Under the pieces are notes generated by a model. That model searched no databases, was not told where the DNA came from, and worked only from the letters and a program-made list of their open reading frames with translations. From the NCBI RefSeq assembly GCF_020085105.1, contig NC_058046.1, forward strand, positions 14,101,175 to 14,165,174: a stretch of DNA of 64,000 nucleotides, read 5' to 3'. Source of the DNA: Siniperca chuatsi (taxonomy: Eukaryota > Chordata > Actinopteri > Centrarchiformes > Sinipercidae). The translations under genes were made by a program, and so were the position numbers. Positions 35,501 to 48,740 of this stretch are shown in pieces (the first letter of the stretch is position 1; each line of letters starts with the position of its first letter).

Positions 35501-38500
35501 CCACTGCAGCACTGAGGTGGTTTTAGAGGATTGCTTTGGATCAGTTTTAGAGAAATATTTTCAACTCTCTGCAAGTGATTTATCTTCTTAAACAATATTT
35601 GATTTCAAAGCACTGAGGAGTACTGCTACAATGCAACTCAACTGAGGTGCTTCTGATGATCTTTGGTGGACCAAAAACAGGATTTCTACATTTCTGAGAG
35701 AAACTTTTTTCTCTACATTTATTTGGCAGCTGTTCAAGTTACTTTGTTTAAAAATCATATGTACAAAACATATGATCAGCTTATATTAATGGTGACTTTT
35801 TATAGTCTAAACTTTCAAACGGTATTTAATGGAGTTAAAATTGGCTCCACCTTGACCAACTACAACATTAAAAGGCTGCTTATACATTAATACATCAGTA
35901 AAAATAATCAAATGATATATTATAGATAATATACAACACTCTGAAAGGGTCCATTCTGCATAATGAGTATTTTTACTTTTGCTACTTTATTTATACTACT
36001 GTATTTTTCATGAGTACAATTTTGAATGCAGGACATTTACTTGTATCAGAGAACGTTTACACTGTGGAATTACTACTTTTCCTAAAGTAAAGGATCTAAA
36101 ACACTCCTTCCCACACTGGTATTGTAAGAGTTGGCTTACTGTAAGACAAATCCAGCCATATTGTAAGGGAGTATGAAAAAGAAATGTATAAGTATTATAT
36201 TTGATTGATTTATCTATATAAAGTACTCCAGTATCTAAAAAGTCTCTTTATTGTACTTGTTTCCCAAGAACCTGATCTGGAGGATTCAGAGCAGTGGTCA
36301 GCCGAACGTAAGTGAATCTACCAAAGTCCACATTGTTGTCCTGTCCAGTTATATAATGAGTTTTTACTTAAGACTGATCTGCACTGATCCTCTAATCTGC
36401 AGGGCTCCAGTTATCTGCCAACACAGAGGAAAGTAATGAAGCAGACAAGAATCTCTTCAGACTAACACCTTATGGAGCTCTACCAGACTGGTGAGTTTAC
36501 ACTGGTTTGATGTAATTGCCTCAGGGTCACGGGGTGGCTTAGCATATCGTAGCATGCAGTGGAAAGAAGACAGCCAAACTGCCAGTCCATTACATACAGA
36601 CAGATTTATAATCACTCACTTTCATACCTTTGGGCAATTTAATAAAGTCTTGAGTCAACCTGAAGTGCATGTTTTTTCACTGGGGTAAGAAAATTAAACC
36701 CAGGGGCCCACAGCATACACATGCACACAGGAAGGCCCAAATCAAACTTAAAAGAATAGTTTGACATTTTGAGAAGTATGTTTACTTGTTTTCTTGCTGA
36801 GAGATAGACTGATACCACTCTCGCCTCTTGACTCTAGTCTAAATATGTAGCTACACCCAGCAGCCAGTTAGCTTAGCTTAGCACATAGACTGGAAACATG
36901 GGGAAACAGCTAGCCTGGCTTTGCTCAGTAGCTTCTTGGAATATCTGCTGGCAACCTCATGGTGACAAAAAGGGTTAAACAAATGAGATATAACGTGTTA
37001 ATTAGTGAGCTTTGGAGGTGGTTTTTGATACCTTTGGACAGAGCCAGACAAGCTGTTTCCCCCTGTTTCCAGTCTTTGTGCTAAGCTAAGCTAACCCTTT
37101 CCTGGCTTGCTTCATATTTAGCCGACAGATACGAGAGTGGTATCGAGCTTACTCTTGGCAAGAAAGCGAATAAGCATATTTCCCAAAACCTCAAACCACT
37201 AAAGATACAATAAATTAAATAATTTCATCTGCAAATTCAGCTACTGAAATACAGTATTTTAAATGTTTAGCAAGAGAGGAGATTTAACAGTCTACTGATC
37301 TTTATGTATGCTCTTTTGATTTTGATTATTTTTAATCAAGTAGTAGACTACTAGTAGTAGAATACACACCCATATGAATTTATTCTTCACATCAGATAAA
37401 CACTGCAGGCAGGTGACGTCTTATGTGAATACCAACCAAAATTCAGGCCAAGAGCAGTGGAGGGAAAACGTGTGGGACCAGACAAGTTTGGATTTGTTGC
37501 TACAGGCACTCACAATGAAGCCATGATTAAGTTGCTGTCCGTGGTGTGTGTGTCTGTGTGTGTGTTGGGGTGTTATGTTTCAGGAGTGAGGATGTAGACA
37601 AGCTGTCAGACGCAGGAAAGCAGCACCCTCAACCGAAGAGCATATTCGACTTTGAGCCTGGAAAGAGCACTGCCTCAGAAAGCCACAGCCAGGTAGAACC
37701 TCACATGCAGTCACAGTTTAAAAATAGGCAGTGATACCACTCTGATTCCAGCAGAAAAAATGTTTCTGCATGATTCTTTAACCTCTAGATTTATCCAGCA
37801 TTGTTGTTATCTCTAATAACTGGAATTCTTTGTGTAGTCTTGCACTGTTTTCCCAGTGTGGGGCTTAAGAACAGGTTTGAGGATGGGCACCTTTTCTTTA
37901 AGGATTATAGTCTAAGTCCTCATATTTCATGTTCTCACGCGAGGTAACTTGTGAGTGTGGTCATTCTACATTGTACCTGCTGCTTACCAGCAGATGTGCT
38001 CACTTCTTCTTTTATTCAGAGGATCTAACAGGCTTCCAGCTTTCATTCATTTAGCTTTTCAGACAAGAAAAGATTTGATCTAAGTATTTATGTTGGTGTT
38101 TCTATCTGGTTTTGTACCGAATGTCAGTATTTACAAGCTAGTGACACTTTGACTCACTTTGACATTTATTTACCACTAGGGTTATAATTTATTGTCTTGT
38201 GTAATCTGCACTGTTCAGGAGCTGTTGCTATTGAGTGTGCAGCCTTTTGTATGTGTCTCTGTGTTTAAACACCCTGGGTGAGTTACACAGCGGTGTCTCT
38301 AAGGTTTTTTTTTTAATGGCTCTTGCAACAATGTCCCAGATCTGGTGCATATTGTGCCTTGTGTCTGCGCTTGTGAAGAAAAGGAATGTTTGTTTCCTCT
38401 CCCCCACAGGAGCTGAGGTGTCTTGTGATCTGTATTATGGCGTTAACTGCTTGTGGTGTATAATGGCTCACAGCATGGAGACTTATTTAATTTCCTCTTT

Positions 38501-41500
38501 ATGACAGCGACCTATGTTCTATCCCCTGGACAGCGTTTAGAAAACCAGCACACAGACCATATCAGGTGTTGTGCTGCTTCACAGTGACATTATAGTCTGT
38601 GATTGTAGTGAGGATGGCTCCCAAACTGAGGGGAAGGCCTTGGCGTTCAGAGAGACACATTCAGCCAAGGTTTTACAAAAAAAACCTGAAAATGGAGCAG
38701 GGGATGCTGTGGTTTTCGCCAGCAGAGCCTTTTAAAGTAATGCTTGATAGAATCAGCTGTAATTAGTGTATTGAGTTCCCTCCATTTTGAAAACTCTGTT
38801 TGATTATTTTTTTGTCTTATAAATGTAAGATATAGAAGATGTTTAAGAATTGTACTTTTAATTGCTTCTATATCTGTCCCTGAAAGCTCCATCCGTCCCT
38901 ATTGACCCCTGCTGTACATGGCAGCTTCATTATTTCCCAGACACCCAATAACCAACCATATCCTATGCTGGAATAATATTAACTGGCCCCAGGTTTTCAG
39001 TGAGTCTAGTACTTTGAAGCAATAAAACACAACTTTATTTAGGAATATGCACCATGTGAGCACAACATAAACTAAAGAAATTAATGTCCTAAAACTAGAT
39101 TTTAAAAGGTTACATACAACCAATAGTTATGGAGTGAACCTGGGGGTTCTGTGGTCCCTGGGTGTATATGAACAAGAGCACTTTAGTATGTTATGACAAA
39201 AGAAACTTCTGTTAAGTGTTGTTGTTGCTTTCTTTTTCCACCTTAGGTTCATTTATCCCCGAAGAAACAGCCTGAGAAACCAAAGTCCCCTTCAATTGAG
39301 GTGAGCTGCTTTTCAATTTCAATTTCTGCCTTTCTGCATTCACTGTGGTGAGGTTTAATCTTATAAATTATTGAAAAGGGACACCATTAGCTCCAAAAAA
39401 AAAATCACATTGTTTTAGTACACTGTATTAGTATTTTAATTTTGCCCTTCCAACTCCATCGTTGCTCGGGGCTCAGGCCAGTCTGGTCTCTGAGCTGAGT
39501 CGATTTGAGGCTGAGCTGGACTCGGAGATCCAGGGCCTGGAGAGGAGACTTTCCCAGAAGAAGCAGCGTCGAGGCCGGGGTGAGGTACTGAGCCCCCCTC
39601 CTGACTCTCTCTGCTGAAGCATCCCTCCTACCCCCCAATCTAGCAGAACCCTCACCCTTACTCCCCCACTCTCAATGAAGGCCGTGTGTCTCAGAGACCC
39701 TCCCTGCTTGCTAGCTTTGACCACACGTTTTTCCTCTGTGACCTGGATGACAGCCCTGGAATCGCCTGCCTGCCTTGCACTTGGATTGATTTGCTATGTT
39801 ATTCACCTGCCTGCAAGTTCCCCTCACCCACATGCAAATTTGGCTGCCAAAAAAAATTAAGAACTCTTGCAATCAGTTTCCTTTAAATCATGTTTTTTTT
39901 GATAATTTTGTTAAGAACTTCCTTTTGCAATGCCACAGTGCTTCTTTTAGAGAGCGACTTGGATGTAACCATTCCAAAAATGTTGTTGATTCTCATGCTC
40001 TTCTTGATTCTTGTGTGATTAAATTAGCTTTATAGGCTTGATTTGACTGAAATCACAGACAGCTCAGACAAATCATGAGTGGTGTTGTTTTTAGCCTGAG
40101 GAGGATAGGACCCAGGGGATTTCTTGCTCCTTTGGGAGTGGTCAGCACAGCACCTCTACTTTGACTGAGTTGTTGTGAGATTTCCTCTGAGCTGTGAGAT
40201 ACAGTAGAGTATGGGAACTGTGTTAAATGTTAACTCTGCTTTCAGGAGGCCAGGGGCAGGGATCCAGTAACTGCTCCAAAGACTGGGACTACAAACTACA
40301 GGTTAGTGACAACATTACTAAAGAAAGCAATGTGGAATGTGATTACTTCAAAGGATATTTAGAAATTTATAATGACATCTTTACTGTCCTTTTAACCAAT
40401 TTTTTTATCATTTGAGATGCATTTTTCTACGATAGATTCCACTAAAAGACTAACTAAAAGTGTTTTTTCTGCATTATAGTGTAACTTATACCTATGTTGC
40501 ATTACATGCCAGTGGTCAATGATAAAACATGTACTGTTTAAAGTAGATTCAGGGTTTTCAGTAGTGACTATGTAGTGTGAGTTTCTTGGCACTTTTTGTT
40601 TTTTTTAACCTTTTTTTTTGGTTTATGGTGATGTTTAGCAGGTCTTAAAGTGATGCTATTTTCATTGTGTGGATTGTATAATAGAGGTACATGCAGGACA
40701 GGTTAATGGAAAGGCCTAGGTCAATCACCACATGGCAGACCTCCTCTGAGCCCTACACCCAGCCTCTTAATCCACTTTGATATTGCTTCATCAAGTGGGA
40801 GTAACTGCCCATTGCTTCCTGCTGTTTTAAGAAACTGTGATTGGACAGCACAACGATTAATACTTTGCAGGGTACCTGTTCTGTTATTTGATCAGGTGAT
40901 TCTGTGTGCTGGATTCTGTTAGGAAGCTGTTGAACTTTAACAAGTTCAAGTACAGTGTTTGTTACTTCAAACAGCAGGCAGCATTCCACATTTCTCACCA
41001 TGTGTGTAATGCTTTCTGGGAGGATTTTTGCTGTTGTTTGCTAAGTTGAGTTCTTGGCTTTTGACCTTTTCTGGCATAGTGGGATAATGGGCTTTTTTTT
41101 AAAAGAGCCTGTTGCTAAGGACATGTGAAATAAACCACACAGCAGTTGTTTAGCTATGGGCATCCAGCTGCAAATACTGGAATACAAAACAACACTGTCT
41201 ATAAATATGCAAATAGGTTCAGAGGAAGCCAGGCAGGAAGCTTTGGGCTTTGGATTAATTCTTAACCCAGAAACAACTAGACTCATGGTTCTGATCATGA
41301 ATGGAGTTTCAGGGCTGTAAAGATCATTTAAGCTCCAAACTAAACCAGATTTTCAATTCAAGGATAACATGAGTCACTCAGTATCATCTGATGGCCTTCT
41401 AGCTGTCTGATTATTTGTCTCATCCCAGTCCAGTGTATGAAAACCAGCAGCTGCAACCAGATGTGCTGTACAGTAAATCTGCAGGGAAAGGACACACACA

Positions 41501-44500
41501 CTGTCTCACAGCAGAATTGGGCTGTGTGTATTTCAGTATGTGTGTGTTGGACTATCCTTTGATGTGATTAGAAACCCTCCCCCTGATTGGGAGACACAGT
41601 AATATGAATACAAAAATCTTACATTTTCTTCACCTTTTCAGCAATTCATCAGCATCAAAGCAGCCTGTCCATCGCTCTGTTGGCACATCATCAACCTCTG
41701 CTCCCACATATGGTAAACATGGAGTTTCTTCCCTTTTGGCTCTGCAACACACATGCACATTGTGATTTTGCCACTAACTCTGCCATAGCTTTGATAATTG
41801 TCTTTGATAAGAAGAAGTTTATAGTCTATTTCTATTAGCACTGTCCATACGTTGGTCATGTTCTGCTCTTCCTCTTCCTTGAACCCACTGACCCATCAAA
41901 AGACATGTGCACTTTCAGTGAGCAGGCCACTCATTCAATCAGGCAACATATATCTGATGAAAGCTTTCAGTGATCTAATATATTTTGAAGGTCCCATGAT
42001 TCTCTTTCATTGCCACTGTTATTTTCTGCTCTGGTATTTTGCATTTTAGATGAGGCTGGTGTGAGCATGGAAAGCTTTTGCAGTTTTTTCCTATAGGATC
42101 AGAAGGTACTGTAGATGGGTGGGGAGGAAGCCCACAAAACTAGGAAGTGGAACTTGGAAGACCTGATTAAAGATTAGCTTTATCCAATTGTTTTTCCTGG
42201 AAATGAGTCCAGAGAGAGCGAACCTGAATAATTCATTAGTGTAGTTGTTAAGGCTGTGATTGCTTTTTCATCGCAACACATTCAAAAACACAACATTTGC
42301 TGAATAAAAGAGGGCACATTTTAGACACCACTCATACCGTTGTGCCTTTACTTTGCTCCACAGTAGAACGTCTTTCCCCTGCAAATGAAACCATGGAGCT
42401 CCCACCTAAGAAAGAGGAGAAAAGGGTAGGCTTCTATGACTTTCTTGTTACCTAAAAGGCTGGTGAGTCTTTCAAAAATCCATTTTGTTATGTGGTTTTA
42501 TGTTGTAGCATTTTGTTTCTGTGATCTGAGTACATTCTGAATTGTTCACATCTGTACAAATCTTCCCAAAACACTGAATGACAGATGAAAGCAGCGCGAG
42601 CCAAGTTCAACTTCCAGGCTCAGTCACCCAAGTGAGTTACAGTGTGAGCTTATGTAATAAATATGCCATTTCCTTTCTTGCATAGTCATTTCCATTTCTG
42701 AAAGAAGACATTAAGTTATAGCAAGATTATATTTAAAGCTCTGGATCATCTTTGAACTTGTGTCTAATGGATTTTTTCTTTTGTGTGTCTCATTATCCTT
42801 ATGTCTTCTGCAGGGAGCTCATGCTGCAGAAAGGCGACATTGTTTACATCCACAGGCAGGTAGATGCCAACTGGTTTGAAGGAGAACATCACGGAAGAGC
42901 TGGCATTTTCCCCACATCTTATGTGGAGGTGACTTTCTTCATGTCTCTCATTTGGTGCCATTTCTCTGTACTGTTGCTTTGTGCTGGTTATCTAAGACCC
43001 TGTGGCTCAAAACTCTGTCCTCTGTCCTTCATAGATTCTGCCTCCTACAGAGAAGCCGACTCCTATAAAGTGTCCCACTTTACAGGTGTTGGACTACGGG
43101 GAAGCTGTGGCTCTGTTTAACTTCAACGCTGACCTACCTGTTGAACTTTCTTTTCGTAAAGTGAGTATTGCAGTGGAGCTGCAGCAGAGAGGAAGCTGCT
43201 TTCCCTCCACATTGAGCTCCTGTAGATGTTTGTATTGGAATACATGAAATCTTATTAGCATTCTTTCCAAGTTAAATGAGAAGATTGATACCACTCTCGT
43301 GTCTGTATGCTTAATAGGAAGCTACCAGCAGCTCGTTATCTTAGCTTAGCATAAAGACTGGAGACAGCTAGCCTGGCTCTGTAACAACTTCCACCTACCG
43401 GCACCTCTAAAGCTCACTAATTAACATGTTATATGTTGTTTGTTTAATCTGCACAAAAACTTAAGTTTAAAAATGACTTGTTGTGGTTGTACCGGGTCGA
43501 TCTTACATCAGCGGAACACTTCAACTTAAACAGTCCTTCAACCTGTCAAAAAGTTTTCCACCATTGCCACTTCAGGCAGCCAAAGTGAAAAGCTCCTTAG
43601 TGCAGCTTTAAAAATGTCTATTACTTAAAGGTCTGCAAGATAAGACAACGATGCCGCCATTACTGTCATGTTAGAATTGACTGATTACTATGTGTTGCCA
43701 ATATGTTAAACAAACTATTTAATTCTCATTGAATATTGTTTTTCTCTGTGTAATATCTAACTTTTGTCCTCAGGGTGAAGTGATCAATATAACCAGGCGT
43801 GTTGACGATAAGTGGTTAGAGGGCAGGATCTCAGGGACCAGCCGGAGCGGCATCTTCCCGGCCAATTATGTTCAGGTCAACAAGATGCCCCGTACCAAAT
43901 ACTCCACGGATGACTACTCACCTGGTCCCATGTCTCCCATCTCCCCTGGACCTCAGAGTCCAGGACGCCCACTCCACTCACCCTGCCCGCGGTCACCATT
44001 ATCCCCTTTCACCCCCACTTCCCTCAGTCCTAAACCCGAGCACTCCCCCCTGAAGCTGTCTTCACCTGTACCTTATGGCAGCCCAGCTTCACAGTCACGC
44101 TCCCCCACCCAGACACCCGTATCCAAAGAAACGGCCAATTGGTGGCCCCACAGCACCTCCAAAACTGCTTCACCCACCAACCAGAACAGCCACTGGGCTG
44201 GAACACACTCAGCTAACCAGAGCTCCGCGGCTAGAGCTGTTTCACCTTCCACTCAGTCATCAGCGTCTGTACACAGAGCAGGAGCTACCACAGCGAACAC
44301 TCCCAGATACACTGACCCCTCACAGGTCTGCTGTCACTGCCTGTCTGAGAAAGTCACTGCATGTCCACATCCGTGGTGTTACTGTTTGTGTTGATAGGAA
44401 TGTTGCTCATTCCTTAGTTCATAATGCCTGACATGAGGTTTCTATTTCTTCCAGGATGCAATACCAAACCAGGCTGCGCCATCTAATCCACACGCTAACT

Positions 44501-45639
44501 TCCTGCCGCAAACACAAGTGCCAAACAACCCTGGTTCAACTGTGTCACAACGCCAACCGTACGTCTCCAGATTTTTTGTTCACATTGTTGCAGTACAGAC
44601 CAAGTGTTGCAGCTTGGGTGAATTTGTGGCTCAGACCATTTGTTTGTCTGTTTTTTCTATTTTAGATACAAAGCTGTTTACAACTATAAACCACAGAATT
44701 CAGATGAGTTGGAGCTCAGAGAAGGAGACATTGTGCAAGTGATGGAGAAATGTGATGATGGCTGGTTTGTAGGTAAGGAATAAAGAGATTTGTTTTAAAA
44801 TCACAAAGAATATACTTTTCAGTGTATGTTACTCCCTCAATATATTTCCTGTGAAAACAGCATAGTGAAGCGGAACATTATGTAAAGATGGGTGACAAAT
44901 AAAAAACAAAACAAAAACATGTGTCTTAGGTTTTGAGCCACCATGAGTGTTTGTATGATGGGAGAAGAGCACTGGCTAACACATTGCTCCAAAATCTCTG
45001 ATAGGTATTTGTTTTTATTCAGATTAAATGACTCCATGCTTCACATATTTTTATACTCATCAAAGCATTTAGTGAATTAGTCTTTTTGACTTTATTCAGG
45101 TTTTTCCTTTAATTTGTCTTCCTTCTGTATTTTGTACACCAATGGGGTATCACTTAGGGACAGTAAAGTAGTATTTAATAATAGGCAAAAAAATAAAAAA
45201 CCTATGATGGAGCATCTATTGATACCTTATCATTGAATCATTAAAGATACACTATTTCCATTTAGTGAAGGAATGGGATTTTACAGTAGGTCTAAAGTCT
45301 ACATTATTAAAAAAAACCCCAGCCAAATTATTAAAGAAAATTTCATAAAAATTGTAATAAAAGAAAGAAAAGAAAAAAAACATAAAACCTTTTGAGGCAA
45401 CAAAGTAGTTCTGCAAACATTCTGTAGTGTCAGTTCCCCCTCTAGTGGACATCAGGAAACATTGCTGGTGTAATTGGCACAATGAACTTAAACCAGACAT
45501 TGTTTCAGTTTTAGAATATATGCATACATTTATTTGTTTCTGTTGTGTGACCACAGCGTGTGCTCTGGTCTCTCTAGGTACGTCAGAACGGACTCGTGCT
45601 TTTGGGACTTTTCCTGGGAATTACGTGGCACCGGTTTGA
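32499..45639 (+). CDS. sorbs3: Vinexin (sorbin and SH3 domain-containing 3), alpha form
   Basis: Adaptor that links vinculin, actin and signalling at focal adhesions. Twenty exons join in frame: 32499-32510, 33237-33425, 33646-33718, 34769-34902, 35136-35199, 36269-36307, 36403-36490, 37584-37692, 39247-39300, 39477-39584, 40246-40301, 41642-41712, 42364-42425, 42585-42631, 42814-42928, 43035-43160, 43774-44325, 44455-44558, 44666-44772, 45578-45639. Product 723 residues (human SORBS3: 671). SoHo domain about 112-158 ([30 protein letters not shown]); SIFDFEPGK motif near 218; charged helix about 255-290; SH3-1 about 356-407 (ALYDF-like ARAKFNF), SH3-2 about 425-484, SH3-3 about 668-723 ending [12 protein letters not shown] exactly as in human vinexin. 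Between SH3-2 and SH3-3 is a single long exon rich in SP/TP, a likely proline-directed kinase target. Identity over SORBS1/2 rests on the short length, C-terminus and neighbour pdlim2. The 12-base coding first exon and the exon-10 donor (39585) are the least certain parts. Confidence 0.93.
35208..35249. repeat. (CCT)n tract in sorbs3 intron
   Basis: About ten CCT units a few bases after the donor of the exon ending at 35199. The opposite strand is purine-only (AGG)n. Confidence 0.9.
36757..37201. mobile_element. Foldback MITE (445 bp) in sorbs3 intron
   Basis: The two arms are inverted copies along nearly their whole length. The left arm includes TTTTCTTGCTGAGAG, GATACCACTCTCG and GTTAGCTTAGCTTAGCA; the right arm carries their reverse complements (CGAGAGTGGTATC, GTGCTAAGCTAAGCTAAC, and a CAAGAAAGCGAATAAGC end). 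This is the common percomorph GCTTAGCTTAGC-type foldback repeat. No coding capacity. Confidence 0.82.
37541..37580. repeat. TG-rich tract before a 3' splice site
   Basis: Interrupted TG repeats end just before TTATGTTTCAG of the sorbs3 exon at 37584. Confidence 0.85.
43272..43510. mobile_element. Second, truncated copy of the foldback MITE
   Basis: GATTGATACCACTCTCG, TATCTTAGCTTAGCATAAAG and CTAAAGCTCACTAATTAACA match the element at 36757-37201. Only one arm and the centre remain. It lies in the intron between the two exons of the second SH3 domain. Confidence 0.75.
45434..45450. promoter_or_regulatory. Candidate CTCF motif in last sorbs3 intron
   Basis: The minus strand reads GTCCACTAGAGGGGGAAC, close to the CTCF core CCACTAGRKGGC. 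It lies shortly before the last exon of sorbs3. Motif match only. Confidence 0.3.
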
Positions 45640-47280
45640 CCTCCTCACTCCCCTGCTTGTCCACATCCACCTGGACTCATAAGAGCCCAACCCATAACTT
45701 AAACTCACTCCAACAGATCCTGCTTTAACACCCCAGTATTTCTTCATCCCATTTACCCACCACACTCCTACATCTGGTTTAGTCAGACCTGCATGATCTC
45801 TCTGTTTCCCAGAACAGAGGTGAAGGCAGGGATATTGAGTGGTTTCTCAACCTCACCTCCCTGCATGAGTGCATGTGTGTGTTCCACTGATTCTTGGAGA
45901 GTGTTTTCACACACACCACTTGAGAGGAAAGAATGAATGCTGATGATACTGTTTCAGATGCAAAGAATGAACTTTTTTGTTCCACAACTATTTGCAGCTG
46001 CAGGAAATTTGCATTCCTTCCCAGTGAACAGCACTGTTCCTTCTGAGGTCCTGATACAGTATGATGCTGCATTCAGCTTTTTGTCACCACAGTGCCATCA
46101 CAAACCACTGCAGAGAATTTTGAATTAGGGTGGCACATTTTTTTCTGGCATTAATGTTTCCTTCAAATATCTTCCTCAGATTTTCTTTCAGATCTCTGAA
46201 AATACCCTGGACAAGTTTGAGGAAACAACACCAACATCTGTAGATATGTGCTTAAAGTAAAGAGCAATAAGGGCTTGGACATGTCAAGATAAGTTTACAG
46301 CCTTTCACAAGGCTATGCAGAAGAGCAGGTATAATTAATGCATGTACTGGTTTCTTAAGCAAGTTATTCATTAGAGAATATTTGGCTTTTGTCAATCACA
46401 TTTGTTCCTCTTAAGCCATGGAGTTGAATGCCAAAGGTGGAAGTAATAAGATAGATCATGTTCTGTGCTGTAACCGAAGTTGCTTTGCTCTGAAATTAAA
46501 TTTCAAACCTCTGTAAGTTGTACAAGATCAGCTGTATTGAAGTTAAATGCCTCCACATTTTACAAGAGCAAATGGTTAAATGAAATCTTTTTGAAGTATT
46601 TGAAGTAATGCTTTAAGTGCAAAATCAAACCTTTCACAACATTTCTCTTTTAAATTCTCCACTGAAGAATCCCAGCTCACTTTATTTCTGCTACATTTGC
46701 TACTACTGCTTTTATAATGTTTTCTCTGGTTAGGGGTTAACATTCTCACTTTGACAGTATTTCCAAAACCACTCACTGTATGTTTGTACCAGTGCAACCT
46801 TTGACAAGTGTCTAATTAGAAATCCTTATCATGAAGTCATTTTGCAATTTCATGATTTATTCATGATTTCACTGTAAAAATGAATCATATTGAGTAGACA
46901 CAGGAGATGATTGTACAGAATGTAACCTTTTTATCAAATTGAAAGTATAATATATATTTGCTTATAAAACAATGTATCTCATATGTATGGTACGCAATTT
47001 TTTAAAAGCAATTAAACATTACAGAGTGATACTAAAAGTAGCTTGTGTTCATGTGTTCATTTGTCAGATGCTTTTGATGTTGTGTTAATTCAACAGACAC
47101 TTAAGGCAAGTATGGAGCTGACCAGCAGGGAATGTAGCCTTTATAGTTTCAGCATACACGTATTTGTACTGAACCTCACAAATGTTCACCTATCCCATAA
47201 CATAACAGTGACAACCAAAATAAAATGAAAATACATTCACACAAAATACAATAAATAAAATACTTTCTGACAGTGATTTT
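45640..47280 (+). other. sorbs3 3'UTR and downstream sequence
   Basis: No coding frame is supported. Polyadenylation signals are ATTAAA at 47011-47016 and AATAAA at 47219-47224 and 47250-47259. They imply a 3'UTR of about 1.4-1.6 kb. Which is used cannot be told from sequence. Confidence 0.55.
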
Positions 47281-48180
47281 CTTCTCATAAAATCCCCTGC
47301 ATTAACTCTTTTCTGAACTTAAAAAGAGACGACATGCACTATACAGTATTGATCACACTTATCCTGAATGGTTAGTCAGACAGTGTTACAACCATCCTTC
47401 TTCCCTACATCTCAATATCAATATCTCAATATATATATATGATAGTGTCAAAAAACCCTGAACATTATAAGCATCATTAAACTAGACTTAATGGCAGAAC
47501 AGTTGTATTGGATTGTATTAGGACCTAATAAAGGTGACACTGAGTGTATATGACTCTAAATGTAAGCTATGTTATGCTTCAGTGATATTAAATGTCACAA
47601 TCAACACTGTTTCATCAACATATTGCATAACACTGATACAGACTACACACACAAGCTCATTGTTCCCCTCAAAATACATGTGTAGCAGAAACACACAAAA
47701 GGCGCACAAGCTAGGCTACAATTTTACTTTATACTGCAATGGAAAATTATCTGAAATTTTGATAAAAGGACAGCAGTTGTTTTAAATCTCATTGGTGTAG
47801 CTATAAGATTTCGTGAATGTCCTTTATTGTGAATTTTCATGTTGATTTTAAGTGGTTACGTTGGCCACGTGACTTAACAGGAGGACAAGAATTTAAGATT
47901 ATAGTAAGATTAAGAAAATATAAAATAGGATACAGCTTTGTTACAGATACAAATTTAATAAATAACCCAAGGCCAGATGAGGTGAAAGGAAATAATTATT
48001 GACAATTTCAGTAGCAATTGTTTTCTTTCTCTTTTGTACTTCAGCGCAATCACCTGCTATATATATTTGATATAAACCAGTTAACCGTCTAATCAGCGAC
48101 CTATTTACACCTGTGACGCCAGGTGACAGCGATCACTTAAGCTGGAAGGACAGAAAGGTGAACTACGTCACTAGTTCATT
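47281..48180. other. Intergenic spacer between sorbs3 and pdlim2
   Basis: AT-rich, with a short AT dinucleotide run near 47430. No gene, RNA or recognised repeat. Confidence 0.5.
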
Positions 48181-48740
48181 GATGTGGTTCTAGTTGGGAG
48201 TGGTTAGAGCGCGTGCTGCTCTCCTCCGCGCCGACAGCAGGTGGCGCGCGAACACAAAAAGCAGCCACAGAGTGTTTTCGAATAAATGGCTCAATTATCA
48301 CTGCGGCAACCTCCTCTCCTACCTCCTCTCTGATGCGACACGCCCCGGGTTGCTGCGTGTGTCAGAGCATTTATTTTGGTAATAGCACATGGTACCGCGA
48401 GCTCATCCCTCAAAGTAGTCCCAGTGATACCACTGCGCGCGCAGCCACAGGTGGTGTTCATGCGGCCCACCCTGCTTTAAACAGTCTATGGTGCCACCCT
48501 AGCATCTGAAACAACAGAAGAGAGACCGAGACAAGGGACTACCAGCGCTTTACCATCGTTCCGGTGCTGCTACATTGACTGAGGGAACTCATAAAGCTGC
48601 TTTCTGCTTTGTTTTGTTCGCATTTTGGAGGCAGTTGTTTCAAGCTGAGGGGAACTAAGGCCTGCGTTCAGTGTTTTGTCGAGGAGCGTGCAGATTTAAC
48701 AGGTGGAGAAGGCACCTTAAATTACACTGCACTCACCTTG
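48181..48740 (+). promoter_or_regulatory. pdlim2 promoter and noncoding first exon
   Basis: A sharp rise in GC and CpG content (48200-48470) is followed by a segment ending at CACTCACCTTG and a strong donor GTAAGTAAAC (48741). The next acceptor on the same strand that joins to a start codon is TTTTTTTCAG at 57059-57068. This implies an 8.3-kb first intron. The start of transcription is probably near 48480-48540. Confidence 0.55.
48232..48250 (+). promoter_or_regulatory. Candidate CTCF site at the sorbs3/pdlim2 boundary
   Basis: CGACAGCAGGTGGCGCGCG matches the CTCF core (CAGCAGGTGGCGC) very closely. It sits at the CpG-rich promoter of pdlim2, between two co-oriented genes. Occupancy is inferred. 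Confidence 0.5.

Noticed and set aside
39477-39579. Alternative donor GTGAGG for sorbs3 exon 10
   Set aside because: Using it puts the next two exons in a frame ([16 protein letters not shown]) that does not join in frame to the exon at 42364; the GTACTG donor at 39585 keeps all phases.
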